Shown here piece by piece: positions 1 through 6,630 of a stretch of 19,416 bases of DNA. Made by a program: the position numbers and the translations under genes. The DNA lies in NCBI GenBank assembly GCA_004555425.1, contig SFID01000051.1, forward strand, positions 1 through 19,416, given 5' to 3'. The number at the start of each line of letters is the position of its first letter. Positions within the stretch are counted from its first letter, which is position 1. The notes under the pieces were generated by a model. It was not told the origin of the DNA. It saw only the letters and a list, made by a program, of their open reading frames with translations, and ran no database searches. This DNA is from Bacteroidales bacterium (GTDB taxonomy: Bacteria; Bacteroidota; Bacteroidia; Bacteroidales; Bacteroidaceae).

Positions 1-99
1 ACCGCCGTATGCCGAACGGCACGTACGGTGGTGTGAGAGGTCGGTAAACGTGAAAGTAGGAGATAAACGCCTATGATTAGCGTTTACCTCCTACTCGAT
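1..99 (+). ncRNA. Group II intron 3' end (domains V and VI), 5' part outside window
   Basis: Bases 1-32 fold exactly like a group II intron domain V: a 9-bp lower stem (1-9 with 24-32, one G-U pair), a two-base bulge CG (22-23), and a 4-bp upper stem (10-13 with 18-21) capped by GAAC (14-17). The lower 5' strand contains CGC (3-5 offset by the window edge), a triad known from some introns. The following GTGTGAGAGGTCGG and the terminal CTACTCGAT (91-99) resemble the domain VI region and 3' end of bacterial group II introns, from memory of the family. Domain VI can pair 43-50 with 81-88 or 55-70 with 80-95, so its exact fold and the branch-point A are not settled. The reverse transcriptase ORF, if present, lies to the left of the window. 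A short ORF reading through 73-264 is not believable as a gene. Confidence 0.8.
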
Positions 100-295
100 C
101 GCCTAGAAATCAGGGGTTTCTACCTCAGAGATAGAAAAATTTACCTCAGAGATAAAATTTTTTTCGGGCTTGGGCGGAATTTTTTCGGGCCAGCTTGGTG
201 CGCGTGGCGACCTTCCCGAAAATTTTTCGGCCCCCGAATTATAAAAGATGTTAAAGTTTTTTGAGCGAAAAAAATTGGATTTAACAATTCAGGTA
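100..295 (+). repeat. AT-rich intergenic repeat, copy A
   Basis: This AT-rich stretch matches the reverse complement of 6363-6601 and 19190-19416. Shared blocks include GGTGCGCG (197-204), flanked by TTTTTCGGGCCAGCTT as in copy C, and the block at 241-283 (ATAAAAGATGTTAAAG, then TTTTTTGAGCG, then TTGGATTT), which is nearly identical to 6363-6402. Near its left end are two units of about 21 bp that share ACCTCAGAGATA (about 120-162). The promoter and hairpin that begin the other copies would lie to the left, exactly where the group II intron ends, so the intron may have inserted into this element. No gene is supported. Confidence 0.7.
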
Positions 296-303
296 AGGGG
301 AAA

Positions 304-350
304 GGTGAGGAATGTACTGCACCTTGCTTTGCAAGGTGTGAGTACAGACG
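304..350 (+). repeat. REP-like palindrome, unit 1
   Basis: The core is AATGTACTGCACCTTGC, then TTTGCAAGGTGTGAGTAC, a stem of ACCTTGC with GCAAGGT. It is a direct repeat of the unit at 369-409 (period 65 bp) and an inverted relative of 451-488. Confidence 0.75.
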
Positions 351-368
351 AATTAGGCCATTTCAACG

Positions 369-409
369 GTGAGGAATGTATCGCACCTTGCTTGGTGTGA
401 GTACAGACG
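369..409 (+). repeat. REP-like palindrome, unit 2 (shortened arm)
   Basis: This unit begins GGTGAGGAATGTATCGCACC and ends GGTGTGAGTACAGACG like unit 1, but has lost the six bases TTGCAA from the middle, so its hairpin is weaker. Confidence 0.7.
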
Positions 410-450
410 TTCTATACATCCTTTATAATTAGGAGAAGCCCTGTCCTTCT

Positions 451-488
451 ATACTCACACCTTGCTAGCAAGGTGCGGTACATTGCCT
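451..488 (-). repeat. REP-like palindrome, unit 3 (inverted)
   Basis: ACTCACACCTTGCTAGCAAG followed by GTGCGGTACATTGCC. It is in the opposite orientation to units 1 and 2, and the stem CACCTTGC / GCAAGGTG is perfect. Together with the following CTTGCAA it is base-for-base like the unit at 19119-19150, apart from three positions. Confidence 0.75.
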
Positions 489-489
489 T

Positions 490-747
490 GCAACCACCTG
501 AGTAGTTACCAAACGGGAGCTGCTAAGCTCGTACTTCTTTTGGCAAGCATACTTGCTCATACCAGAGGAATAGTAGTCACGAATTACAGACAACTTCTAT
601 TCCTCGCTGTACTGTTTGTAGTGTTTCTTCTTCATTTTAGTACACATTTAATGGTTTTCAAATGTGTCTACCTATATCAGTACAAAACAGTGCTATCTAA
701 GCGTTCAGTTTTCTATTGGGCTTCGCCTCTACCCGTGCTCATTCCTT
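490..747. other. Gene-free stretch rich in hairpins
   Basis: There are three perfect stems here: GCAAG/CTTGC at 543-556, GAGGAATAG/CTATTCCTC at 565-605 with a 23-base loop, and ACACATTT/AAATGTGT at 642-667. A plus-strand ORF (462-839) crosses the region, but it starts inside a repeat palindrome, runs into the terminator hairpin of the neighbouring gene, and encodes nothing recognisable; I do not call it a gene. A structured RNA is possible but unproven. Confidence 0.4.
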
Positions 748-818
748 CCAAAAACGACTTAGTTCCAACGGCCGCCTCGCCAAGGATAGAGAGCGAAGCG
801 AAGGTTGAAACTAAGTCG
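748..818 (-). terminator. Rho-independent terminator of the T9SS-type protein gene
   Basis: Read on the minus strand, downstream of the stop at 850, there is a 15-base stem (arms 804-818 and 755-769, one mismatch) with a 34-base insert, followed by TTTTTGG (bases 754-748). Position, orientation and T-tract all fit an intrinsic terminator. The loop is longer than usual and has its own partial pairing. Confidence 0.7.
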
Positions 819-849
819 GATTATAGACAGGTCTGTTGAAGGGCGGGGA

Positions 850-2724
850 CTACTTCACGAGGACCTTTTGGCCGTTTATGATGTAGATGCCCTTTTGTAG
901 GTTTTGGGTTTTTACTTGGCGGCCGTCAAGGGTGTGGATTATCTTGGTCTGTCCTTGGAGGGTGGGGGCGGTGATGCCATCGCTGGGATTGGGTTCGAGG
1001 ACGTGGAGGGTGATGTCGACGATGTGGCCGCCATTGTTGAGGATGTGGTTGCCAGAGGCAACGTTGCCGCCCGGGTCAGCGTTGCTCCAGTCCACCTTGA
1101 TGCGCATACGGTAGTCGCCAGGAGCGGTGTCGAGGGTAAAGTGGATGGGCGTGGTGGGGGCAACGGATTCTGCTACGGTGTTGCCTTCGTTGTTGTTGCC
1201 CAGATAATAGGTGTAGCCAATCAGGTCGGTGCCTGTCTGGTCGGCAGCCTCGTTGAAACTGAACTGCTTGTCGTTTCCGAGGTCCACGTAAACGTAGGTG
1301 TGCATCCAATCGCCACTGTAGTTGGCCTGGACTGTGACTGCATCGCCCGAGTGAATGGTGAAGGATTGGTCGGTCAGGTCTTGGTATGCCTTCTTCGTGC
1401 CATCGAGCGTGACGGTCTGGGCTTCTCCACTGCCCGCTTGCAGCGTGACGCTGTTGAGCACGCGACTGCTGTGGTGCTGGTAGGCTTCCTTGTTGAAATT
1501 GATGGGGTATTCCTCGGGCTCTGCGGGCTGGAGGGTCTCGTCGATGGTGAAGGTGAAAGTGAACGCTGGATTGTAGCGTGCGCCATTGCTTACACCGAGG
1601 TCCTCGGCCATAATGTCAAGCAGCGAGTTCCAGATGATTTTCTCGTCTATGGTGAAGGAATAAGTGCCAGCCGTTGTGATGGGGTTGGCTAGGGTGAAGG
1701 TGAGCAGAGCGCCTGGGTAGTTGACCCAGTCAAGCGAACCTGTGGTGACTGTTTCGCCGTTGGCATTGAGCACGTTGAATCCTTGCTTCTTTGTAATGGC
1801 CGAAACAATGTCGGGGAAGTTGAATGTGATGGCGTCAACTCGGTTGAGCGTGTCGCCATCAGCGGGCGTTGCGTTGCTATAGGCGAAGGTGGCGTAAGGA
1901 TCTTCCTTGGGGTCTTCGGGGTCAACGGGCGGTTCGGGTGTGTCAGTGCCCGTCACGGTGTAGGTGAGGGTGATTTCGGGATTGTACGTGCTGGGGCTGT
2001 ACTGCGTGATTTTGTTCTCGGGAATCACGATGGTATAGGTGCCGGCCTCGGTGAGCGTCTGGCTGAGCTGCACGACCACATCGTTCTCCGTAGAGCCAGG
2101 CAGGCGGTCCGTTGCCTTGTAGTAGTTGTCGTACATCGTGGCCGTGGCAACTACCTCGCCCTCGGCATTCGTCACATTGAGCACGTCGGTGCTGACGTTA
2201 TTGACTGCGTTTTGCGCGAAGGTCAGGAAGATGTGGTCAAGCGATTCGACCTCGGTGCCGTTCTCGGGCGTGATGGTGAGGGGGAGGAATGTGTTGCGCC
2301 CGATGACGTTGTAGTGGAGGACGATTTCCTCATTCGTGGCGTCGCCAGCGGCCACGGCTCCAGCGGCAATGGTCAGCGTGTATTGGCCGGCAGACTCCAT
2401 GCGGGGCGAGAAGATGATGTTGGCCTCGGTCATCGTAGTGCCAGCTTGCAGGTTGCCCGTGCGGATTACCTTGCCTTCGGCGTTGGTCAGGGTGTAGGTA
2501 CCATCGCAGCGCGTGAGTTCTTGGTCGAAAGTCAGGTGGAGGTTGTCCAGCCAGTTCACCTTGGCACTATCGGCGGGGTTGGAGGAAACGAGCGTCAGGA
2601 CTGCGGTTTCGGAAGAGGGTTCTTCGTCATAGGATGGGCTCATCCAGACGTTCTTCGCGCTGAGTGCTGAAGCCGTGAGGCCGCACACGAGGAGCGCGAG
2701 CAGGGAGAGTAATGTTTTCTTCAT
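850..2724 (-). CDS. Secreted multidomain protein with T9SS-type C-terminal sorting tail
   Basis: The product is 624 aa. The start is placed at the ATG at 2722-2724 because MKKTLLSLLALLVCGLTASA is a typical signal peptide; the frame stays open 45 codons further upstream but that extension crosses the promoter. After the signal peptide come three repeated Ig-like beta-sandwich segments (about 43-140, 147-258 and 278-395), each opening with a 'P-x-D/N-G...' and 'L-x-F' pattern. A proline- and acid-rich linker lies at 261-275. A segment at about 405-577 (VYVDLGNDKQFSFNE, GDYRMRIKVDW) resembles GEVED-type domains. The last 40 residues (IIHTLDGRQVKTQNLQKGIY, then a short K-rich end) look like a type A sorting signal for the type IX secretion system. 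It is probably exported to the cell surface or medium. The Ig-like repeats suggest adhesion or substrate binding, but no catalytic motif is visible. It is monocistronic, with a clear promoter and terminator. Confidence 0.85.
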   Translation of the reverse strand: MKKTLLSLLALLVCGLTASALSAKNVWMSPSYDEEPSSETAVLTLVSSNPADSAKVNWLDNLHLTFDQELTRCDGTYTLTNAEGKVIRTGNLQAGTTMTEANIIFSPRMESAGQYTLTIAAGAVAAGDATNEEIVLHYNVIGRNTFLPLTITPENGTEVESLDHIFLTFAQNAVNNVSTDVLNVTNAEGEVVATATMYDNYYKATDRLPGSTENDVVVQLSQTLTEAGTYTIVIPENKITQYSPSTYNPEITLTYTVTGTDTPEPPVDPEDPKEDPYATFAYSNATPADGDTLNRVDAITFNFPDIVSAITKKQGFNVLNANGETVTTGSLDWVNYPGALLTFTLANPITTAGTYSFTIDEKIIWNSLLDIMAEDLGVSNGARYNPAFTFTFTIDETLQPAEPEEYPINFNKEAYQHHSSRVLNSVTLQAGSGEAQTVTLDGTKKAYQDLTDQSFTIHSGDAVTVQANYSGDWMHTYVYVDLGNDKQFSFNEAADQTGTDLIGYTYYLGNNNEGNTVAESVAPTTPIHFTLDTAPGDYRMRIKVDWSNADPGGNVASGNHILNNGGHIVDITLHVLEPNPSDGITAPTLQGQTKIIHTLDGRQVKTQNLQKGIYIINGQKVLVK

Positions 2725-2828
2725 ACGAATATAAGGTTTAGGATTTGTAGTCTTTCGTGAGGAAAGCTGTTGGCCTTTTCGCAAACTATAGTGCATCTTG
2801 GTCAATGTCGAATGGAGTGCTTTGCAGG

Positions 2829-2860
2829 CAAATTTAGTATTATCAGGGAGATGGACCAAA
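2829..2860 (-). promoter_or_regulatory. Bacteroidetes promoter for the T9SS-type protein
   Basis: On the minus strand, TTTG (2860-2857), a 20-base spacer, then TAAATTTG (2836-2829). This fits the TTTG-N19/20-TAnnTTTG consensus of the Bacteroidetes primary sigma factor. The predicted start is near 2822, giving a leader of roughly 100 bases. Confidence 0.75.
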
Positions 2861-2896
2861 TTTCTCGCTGAATTTTAGGCGCATAAAAGAGCTGGG

Positions 2897-2959
2897 GCCG
2901 CATTCTAGAAAAAATAGGTCGCATTCTAAAAAAAACAGGCCGCTTTCTAAAAAAACAGA
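2897..2959. repeat. Three 21-bp tandem units with A-tracts
   Basis: Three consecutive 21-base units start at 2897, 2918 and 2939; each is G(C/T)CGC(A/T)TTCTA followed by an A-tract. They lie between the tonB terminator and the promoter at 2829-2860. A-tracts spaced 21 bp (two helical turns) would be expected to bend the DNA upstream of that promoter. On the minus strand they also extend the run of T-tracts behind the terminator. Confidence 0.8.
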
Positions 2960-2981
2960 GGCCGCATCCAACGATGCGGCC
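2949..2981 (-). terminator. tonB: Rho-independent terminator of the exbB-exbD-exbD-tonB operon
   Basis: On the minus strand just after the tonB stop, GGCCGCATC (2981-2973) pairs with GATGCGGCC (2968-2960) around a 4-base loop and is followed by TCTGTTTTTTTAG. It is a textbook intrinsic terminator. Confidence 0.88.
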
Positions 2982-3017
2982 CCTGCGTTGTAGGAGTTAT
3001 GTACTCTGCCTTTTCGC

Positions 3018-3878
3018 TTACTGAATCTGGAAGCGGATAGGCAATGTGAACCATACGGGAACGGGGTGACCTTGCTGCTTGGCGGGGCTGAAGCGCGGAA
3101 GTTTCTTCACAACGTCGGCGGCTGCCTTGTCGCACTCAGAGGAGAGGCCCTTGACAATCTTGATACGGCTTACGGAACCATCCTTTCCCACTTCGAACTT
3201 GAGGACTACGACACCTTGAAGTTCTTGCTCGAGAGCGATAGCGGGGTACTTGAGGTTCTTGGCTACGTATGCGAGGAGGGCACTTTCACCACCAGGGAAG
3301 GTTGCGGGTACTTCGACAACGGCGTTGTCAACGACTTCTTCCTCTTTGGGAGGAGCAGCCACTTCGGTACCACCAGCTTTCTGGTTCTCTTTCAGGTCGT
3401 CAATGTTGATACCGCCACCTGCGTCACCTTCGTAGTCGGCTGCGGCGATGGAGATGGTGCTCTTGGTTACTTCTTCCTGGCTCTTGAGTTCCTTGGTTTC
3501 TTCGAAGGCGGCGTCTTCTACGATTTTGGGAACGGTAAACTGGATAGAAGCCTTGACAGCGACTTTCTCCTGCTGGGGCTGTTCGTATTCAATTTTGATT
3601 TCCTTCTTTTCCTCTTTCTTTTCCTCCTGCTTCTCTTCAAGTTGTGCGAGTGTGGTACCCGTATTCTTGTCGAGGTTCTTGGATTCCATAGCGTTGGAGA
3701 CTACCGTCTTTACAGCGATGAGTACGCCAACGATAGCGATAACGATGAGGAGGGTGATGAGGGCTTTCAAGTTACGGACACCGGCATGAGCGCGCAGACG
3801 ATAAGCTCCGTATTCCTTGTTACGTCCCTCGAACACGATATCACACCATTGGCGCGATATTAAATCGACTTTAGACAT
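3018..3878 (-). CDS. tonB: Energy transducer TonB
   Basis: A 286-aa protein that carries proton-motive energy from the inner-membrane ExbB/ExbD motor to outer-membrane TonB-dependent transporters. The N-terminal 35 residues (FEGRNKEYGAYRLR) are typical of Bacteroidetes TonB. A single membrane anchor spans about 38-57. A charged periplasmic spacer follows (EEKQEEKKEEKKE, about 81-93, then K/E/P-rich sequence), and the TonB C-terminal domain covers 191-286 (FPGGESALLAYVAKNLKYP ... FEVGKDGSVSRIKI ... FTLPIRFQI). It is the last gene of a four-gene operon, starting 37 bases after the upstream exbD, with a strong terminator behind it. Bacteroidetes encode many TonB homologues, so its transporter partners cannot be named from the sequence. 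Confidence 0.95.
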   Translation of the reverse strand: MSKVDLISRQWCDIVFEGRNKEYGAYRLRAHAGVRNLKALITLLIVIAIVGVLIAVKTVVSNAMESKNLDKNTGTTLAQLEEKQEEKKEEKKEIKIEYEQPQQEKVAVKASIQFTVPKIVEDAAFEETKELKSQEEVTKSTISIAAADYEGDAGGGINIDDLKENQKAGGTEVAAPPKEEEVVDNAVVEVPATFPGGESALLAYVAKNLKYPAIALEQELQGVVVLKFEVGKDGSVSRIKIVKGLSSECDKAAADVVKKLPRFSPAKQQGHPVPVWFTLPIRFQIQ

Positions 3879-3915
3879 ATTCTTTTATACTTTACTTAGG
3901 TTATTACTGCGCGGA

Positions 3916-4512
3916 TTACTTGCCGAGGTTGTCAATCATTGCCTGGTCTGCATCCGTAAAGTTGTCAATCACATATTTACCGATGGTGCAAATTTGCATT
4001 TCATCGAGTACGTCAATCACGTTCTTATAAGTAGCCTTGTCGGAAGCCTTGATGACAACTGTAGGAGTACCTTTGCCGTTCTTGATTTCGGAGAGGGCTT
4101 TCTTATAATCTTCCTTGGTCTTCTCATTGACTTCGATGGTCTCATACTTCTTGTCGAGTTCGGCCACCTTTTGCTGAGCCTTTGCGTTCTTCTTCATGAG
4201 CTCGGCACGGATGCCGTTTTTGCCGTATGTAGTTTTCACAAGCTTAGCATTTTCGGGCGTACCTTCAAAGTAGTAGAGGGTGTTGTCCTCGCCAATGAGA
4301 ATCGTGATAGCTTCGCTGGCCTTTGCCTGGTTGCGTTGTTCGTCCTGCAGGTCTTCCTTGTCCGAAGGCATGGTGATTTCCATGGTCTGGGGCTTGAGAA
4401 GAGTTGTACAGAGCATAAAGAACGTTACGAGCAACATGATCATGTCGACCATCGGCGTGAAGTCCACGCGGGCATTCATTTTCTTTTGTTTACTGCCACC
4501 TTTCTTTGCCAT
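3916..4512 (-). CDS. exbD: ExbD/TolR biopolymer transport protein (second copy)
   Basis: A 198-aa inner-membrane protein with one N-terminal transmembrane helix (about 17-38) and a periplasmic domain. The ATG at 4510-4512 (MAKKGGSKQKK) is chosen over an in-frame TTG three codons earlier, which would leave it starting almost on the stop of the preceding gene. The helix contains DFTPMVDMIMLLVTFFML; Asp23 is the expected proton-carrying residue of the ExbD family. The periplasmic part is larger than in E. coli ExbD (about 140 aa in total), with a lysine-rich, probably helical stretch around 90-135. It starts 11 bases after the first exbD stop, so translation is probably coupled. The two ExbDs differ clearly outside the helix, which suggests distinct subunits rather than a recent duplication. 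Confidence 0.93.
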   Translation of the reverse strand: MAKKGGSKQKKMNARVDFTPMVDMIMLLVTFFMLCTTLLKPQTMEITMPSDKEDLQDEQRNQAKASEAITILIGEDNTLYYFEGTPENAKLVKTTYGKNGIRAELMKKNAKAQQKVAELDKKYETIEVNEKTKEDYKKALSEIKNGKGTPTVVIKASDKATYKNVIDVLDEMQICTIGKYVIDNFTDADQAMIDNLGK

Positions 4513-4523
4513 AACATTCAATA

Positions 4524-5138
4524 TTATTTGTCAACGCCCTTGAGCGATGTGAGCAGGTTGTATCTGTTCTCATCGATGCGGCGGAGCGAGTTCATCACAT
4601 TCTTGATTACCTTATACGATGTCTTTTGGTCAGCCTTGATGGCGATGCGCATGGCGTCACCTTCTCCAAGGGCTTTGCGGGCTGCTTGTACCCAAACGGC
4701 CAATTCATCGTTGATACTGTCGCAGGGAATACCGGCTTTGGGGTCGGAGGTCAGGATGCCGTTCTTGTCATCCGCCTTGAGCCAACCGGGTACGGTGCTG
4801 ATGGGCGTACCAAACATGGGCACTTGAGCGAACTGAGCTTTTTCGGCATCGCTCATTTGGAATGCGCCGTTTTCGACCATCACATCCACGAGTTTCTTCA
4901 TGTTGCTGGGAGAGTCCATAGACATGAAGACCTTACCGTTTTGTTCAACGAATATCGTCAGGAGGTTGTTTTCAGGAATCTTGATTTCTGAAACGGAACC
5001 AGGTGTGTTCACCTTGACGGGTTCTTCCTTGACGAATGTAGCCGTAAGCATAAAGAAGGTAAGCAGCAGGACCATGACGTCGCTCATCGGCGTCATGTCG
5101 ATGAACGTGTCTTGTTTTGTAACTTTAAAACGTCCCAT
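4524..5138 (-). CDS. exbD: ExbD/TolR biopolymer transport protein (first copy)
   Basis: A 204-aa protein with a short cytoplasmic N-terminus, a membrane helix at about 17-38 (MTPMSDVMVLLLTFFMLTAT) and a periplasmic domain. Asp20 is in the position of the essential aspartate of ExbD/TolR. After the helix, KEEPVKVNTPGSVSEIKIPE matches the usual strand that follows the anchor. A segment of about 45 residues (near 95-140, containing VPGWLKADDKNGILTSDPKA) is an insertion relative to short ExbDs, seen in Bacteroidetes versions. It lies 22 bases downstream of exbB and 11 bases upstream of the second exbD. It is expected to assemble with ExbB and TonB in the inner membrane. Confidence 0.93.
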   Translation of the reverse strand: MGRFKVTKQDTFIDMTPMSDVMVLLLTFFMLTATFVKEEPVKVNTPGSVSEIKIPENNLLTIFVEQNGKVFMSMDSPSNMKKLVDVMVENGAFQMSDAEKAQFAQVPMFGTPISTVPGWLKADDKNGILTSDPKAGIPCDSINDELAVWVQAARKALGEGDAMRIAIKADQKTSYKVIKNVMNSLRRIDENRYNLLTSLKGVDK

Positions 5139-5160
5139 TTCTTATTTACCTTGATTATGA

Positions 5161-6024
5161 TTAGTGGGTTGCAGAGAAGGTCTGTACGATGGAGAATCCT
5201 ACTTCGTCGAGGCTGAAGGTCAGACGGTCAATCTTGTTAGTGTAGTAGTTGTAGCTGATAACGGCGAGTGCACCAGTAGCGATACCAGAAGCCGTATTTA
5301 CAAGTGCCTCGGAGATACCAGTTGCAAGTGCGGAGGAGTCAGCACCACCATCGCCAGCAGACATAGCGGAGAACGACTTGATCATACCGAGCACCGTACC
5401 GAACAGACCAGTCAGCGTACCGAGGGTAACGATAGTACCGATGATGGGGAGGTTCTCCTGCATCATAGGCATTTCGAGGGCGGTAGCCTCTTCCAGTTCC
5501 TTCTGGATGGCGAGAATCTTCTGTTCCTTCGTCAGAACGGTGTTGGCTTCCATTTCGCGATACTTCTTCAGCGTAGCGCCTACTACGTTAGCAACGGAAC
5601 CGCGCTGCTTGTCGCAGATGGCCTGAGCCTTGTTGAGGTCGCCAGTGGTGAGAGCTGCCTTGATGTCGGCAACGAACTTAGCGAGAGTACCCTTACCGTA
5701 AGCGGTGCGGATAGCGAAGAAACGCTCGATGGAGAGAGCGAGAACGGAGAAGAACAGCGTCCAGATGATAGGTACCACGAAACCACCTTCGTAAACTGTA
5801 CCTACAAGTCCGTCGGGCTTGAGAGTAACCTCGGGACCAGCCTGAATTGCAAACATGATACCTGCAGAGTCACCACCCTTGAAGTTGGAAACGTGACCAA
5901 AGCCGAAGAGGTAGATACATACTGCCACTACGGCACAAGCGATAATCACAGCAAAACCGGACTTGATACCGGTGAAACCTTTAGGAGCACCACCTTTGGG
6001 TGCAGTAGCATTTGTAGTTGCCAT
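5161..6024 (-). CDS. exbB: ExbB/MotA/TolQ-type proton channel
   Basis: A 287-aa inner-membrane protein forming the proton channel of the Ton motor with ExbD. An N-terminal helix (about 24-45, FAVIIACAVVAVCIYLFGFG) precedes the conserved core: a helix at about 82-107 (FVVPIIWTLFFSVLALSIERF), a cytoplasmic domain with a coiled stretch (KYREMEANTVLTKEQ), and two helices around PIIGTIVTLGTLTGLFGTVL and GISEALVNTASGIATGALAV. The GLFGTVLGMI and NTASGIATGA signatures line the channel in this family. The ATG at 6022-6024 begins MATTNATAPKGG and fits the promoter 114 bases upstream. It is the first gene of the operon. Confidence 0.95.
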   Translation of the reverse strand: MATTNATAPKGGAPKGFTGIKSGFAVIIACAVVAVCIYLFGFGHVSNFKGGDSAGIMFAIQAGPEVTLKPDGLVGTVYEGGFVVPIIWTLFFSVLALSIERFFAIRTAYGKGTLAKFVADIKAALTTGDLNKAQAICDKQRGSVANVVGATLKKYREMEANTVLTKEQKILAIQKELEEATALEMPMMQENLPIIGTIVTLGTLTGLFGTVLGMIKSFSAMSAGDGGADSSALATGISEALVNTASGIATGALAVISYNYYTNKIDRLTFSLDEVGFSIVQTFSATH

Positions 6025-6137
6025 TGTTGTTTAAGTTTTTAGTTTAAGGATTTAAGTTATTAGATGTTAGACAATTATCCGAGAAATGGGCTATCGCGGT
6101 GGACAAAACTGCCAATTTTGATAACCATACTTCGCAG

Positions 6138-6168
6138 CAAAGATAGTCATTTCCCAACTAGCAACAAA
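6138..6168 (-). promoter_or_regulatory. exbB: Bacteroidetes promoter for exbB-exbD-exbD-tonB
   Basis: On the minus strand, TTTG (6168-6165), a 19-base spacer, then TATCTTTG (6145-6138). This matches the Bacteroidetes consensus. The predicted start near 6131 leaves an AT-rich leader of about 105 bases before exbB, in which I see no clear regulatory fold. Confidence 0.78.
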
Positions 6169-6256
6169 TTTTTGTAGATATATTTTCTGTTACAATGAGG
6201 ATTTTTCGCAAACTCCTCTCTTGCCCTTATCATTGTCCTACTCCTTATTATATATT

Positions 6257-6361
6257 GGAAGGTTCTATAATTTGGGGCTCTGCAGCGAATCGCGTGGATA
6301 TGGCATCTAGATTTATTGTGGAAGGTTATCTCGGTTGCACTATCATTTATAGAACCTACCT
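6257..6361. repeat. MITE-like element, degenerate copy
   Basis: The right end ATTTATAGAACCTACCT matches the terminal inverted repeat of the copies at 9343, 15003 and 19007. The left end GGAAGGTTCTATAATTTG is a decayed version of the same sequence. The interior differs from the other copies. It abuts AT-rich repeat copy B with no gap. Confidence 0.5.
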
Positions 6362-6362
6362 T

Positions 6363-6601
6363 AAATCCAATTTTTCGCTCAAAAAATTTTAATATCTTTT
6401 ATATTTTCGGCCGCGAAAAATTCTCTATATCGTTAATTCGCGCACCGATAAAGCCAAGAAAATTTCCGATAAAGCCAAGAAAATTTCCTATAAAGCATGT
6501 AGAATTTCCAACTTCCGATGTATTTCTTCCTTTATAATGGCCAAAAAAAGAGGAGAAAGCCCCGTGTTTAGGGCTCTCTCCTCTTCGCTAGTACAAAGAT
6601 A
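6363..6601 (-). repeat. AT-rich intergenic repeat, copy B
   Basis: Read on the minus strand it contains, in order: the -7 box TATCTTTG, a hairpin with T-tract, three 21-bp units (6487-6507, 6466-6486, 6445-6465; the latter two identical), GGTGCGCG (6446-6439), CGATATAG, and the block 6402-6363 shared with copy A. Copy C has the same order in the same orientation. Confidence 0.75.
6543..6585 (-). terminator. Terminator-like hairpin at the head of repeat copy B
   Basis: The minus-strand RNA would be AAGAGGAGA...AGCCC, a short loop, GGGCT...TCTCCTCTT and then a run of seven T. The hairpin lies only 9 bases downstream of the -7 box at 6594-6601, so a transcript from that promoter would stop after about 45 bases unless read-through occurs. 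Confidence 0.75.
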
Positions 6602-6625
6602 ATACATTTTTGCGCGAAATGCAAA
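6594..6625 (-). promoter_or_regulatory. Promoter reading into the terminator hairpin of repeat copy B
   Basis: On the minus strand, TTTG (6625-6622), a 20-base spacer, then TATCTTTG (6601-6594). Predicted start near 6587, nearly flush with the hairpin. The dyad TTAACATTT / AAATGTTAA lies 5 bases upstream of the -33 box. Confidence 0.6.
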
Positions 6626-6630
6626 TCGCG

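Noticed and set aside
304..488. Repeats considered as a CRISPR array
   Set aside because: Only two direct units and one inverted unit are present, spacing is irregular, the same unit is scattered at distant sites, and no cas genes are in the window.
462..839. Plus-strand 125-codon ORF with hydrophobic stretches
   Set aside because: It starts inside a REP-like palindrome, crosses several hairpins, ends in the terminator of the neighbouring gene, and resembles no protein family.
3817..4827. Plus-strand ORF of 336 codons across the two exbD genes
   Set aside because: It spans parts of three well-supported minus-strand genes and their spacers, so it cannot be real as well.
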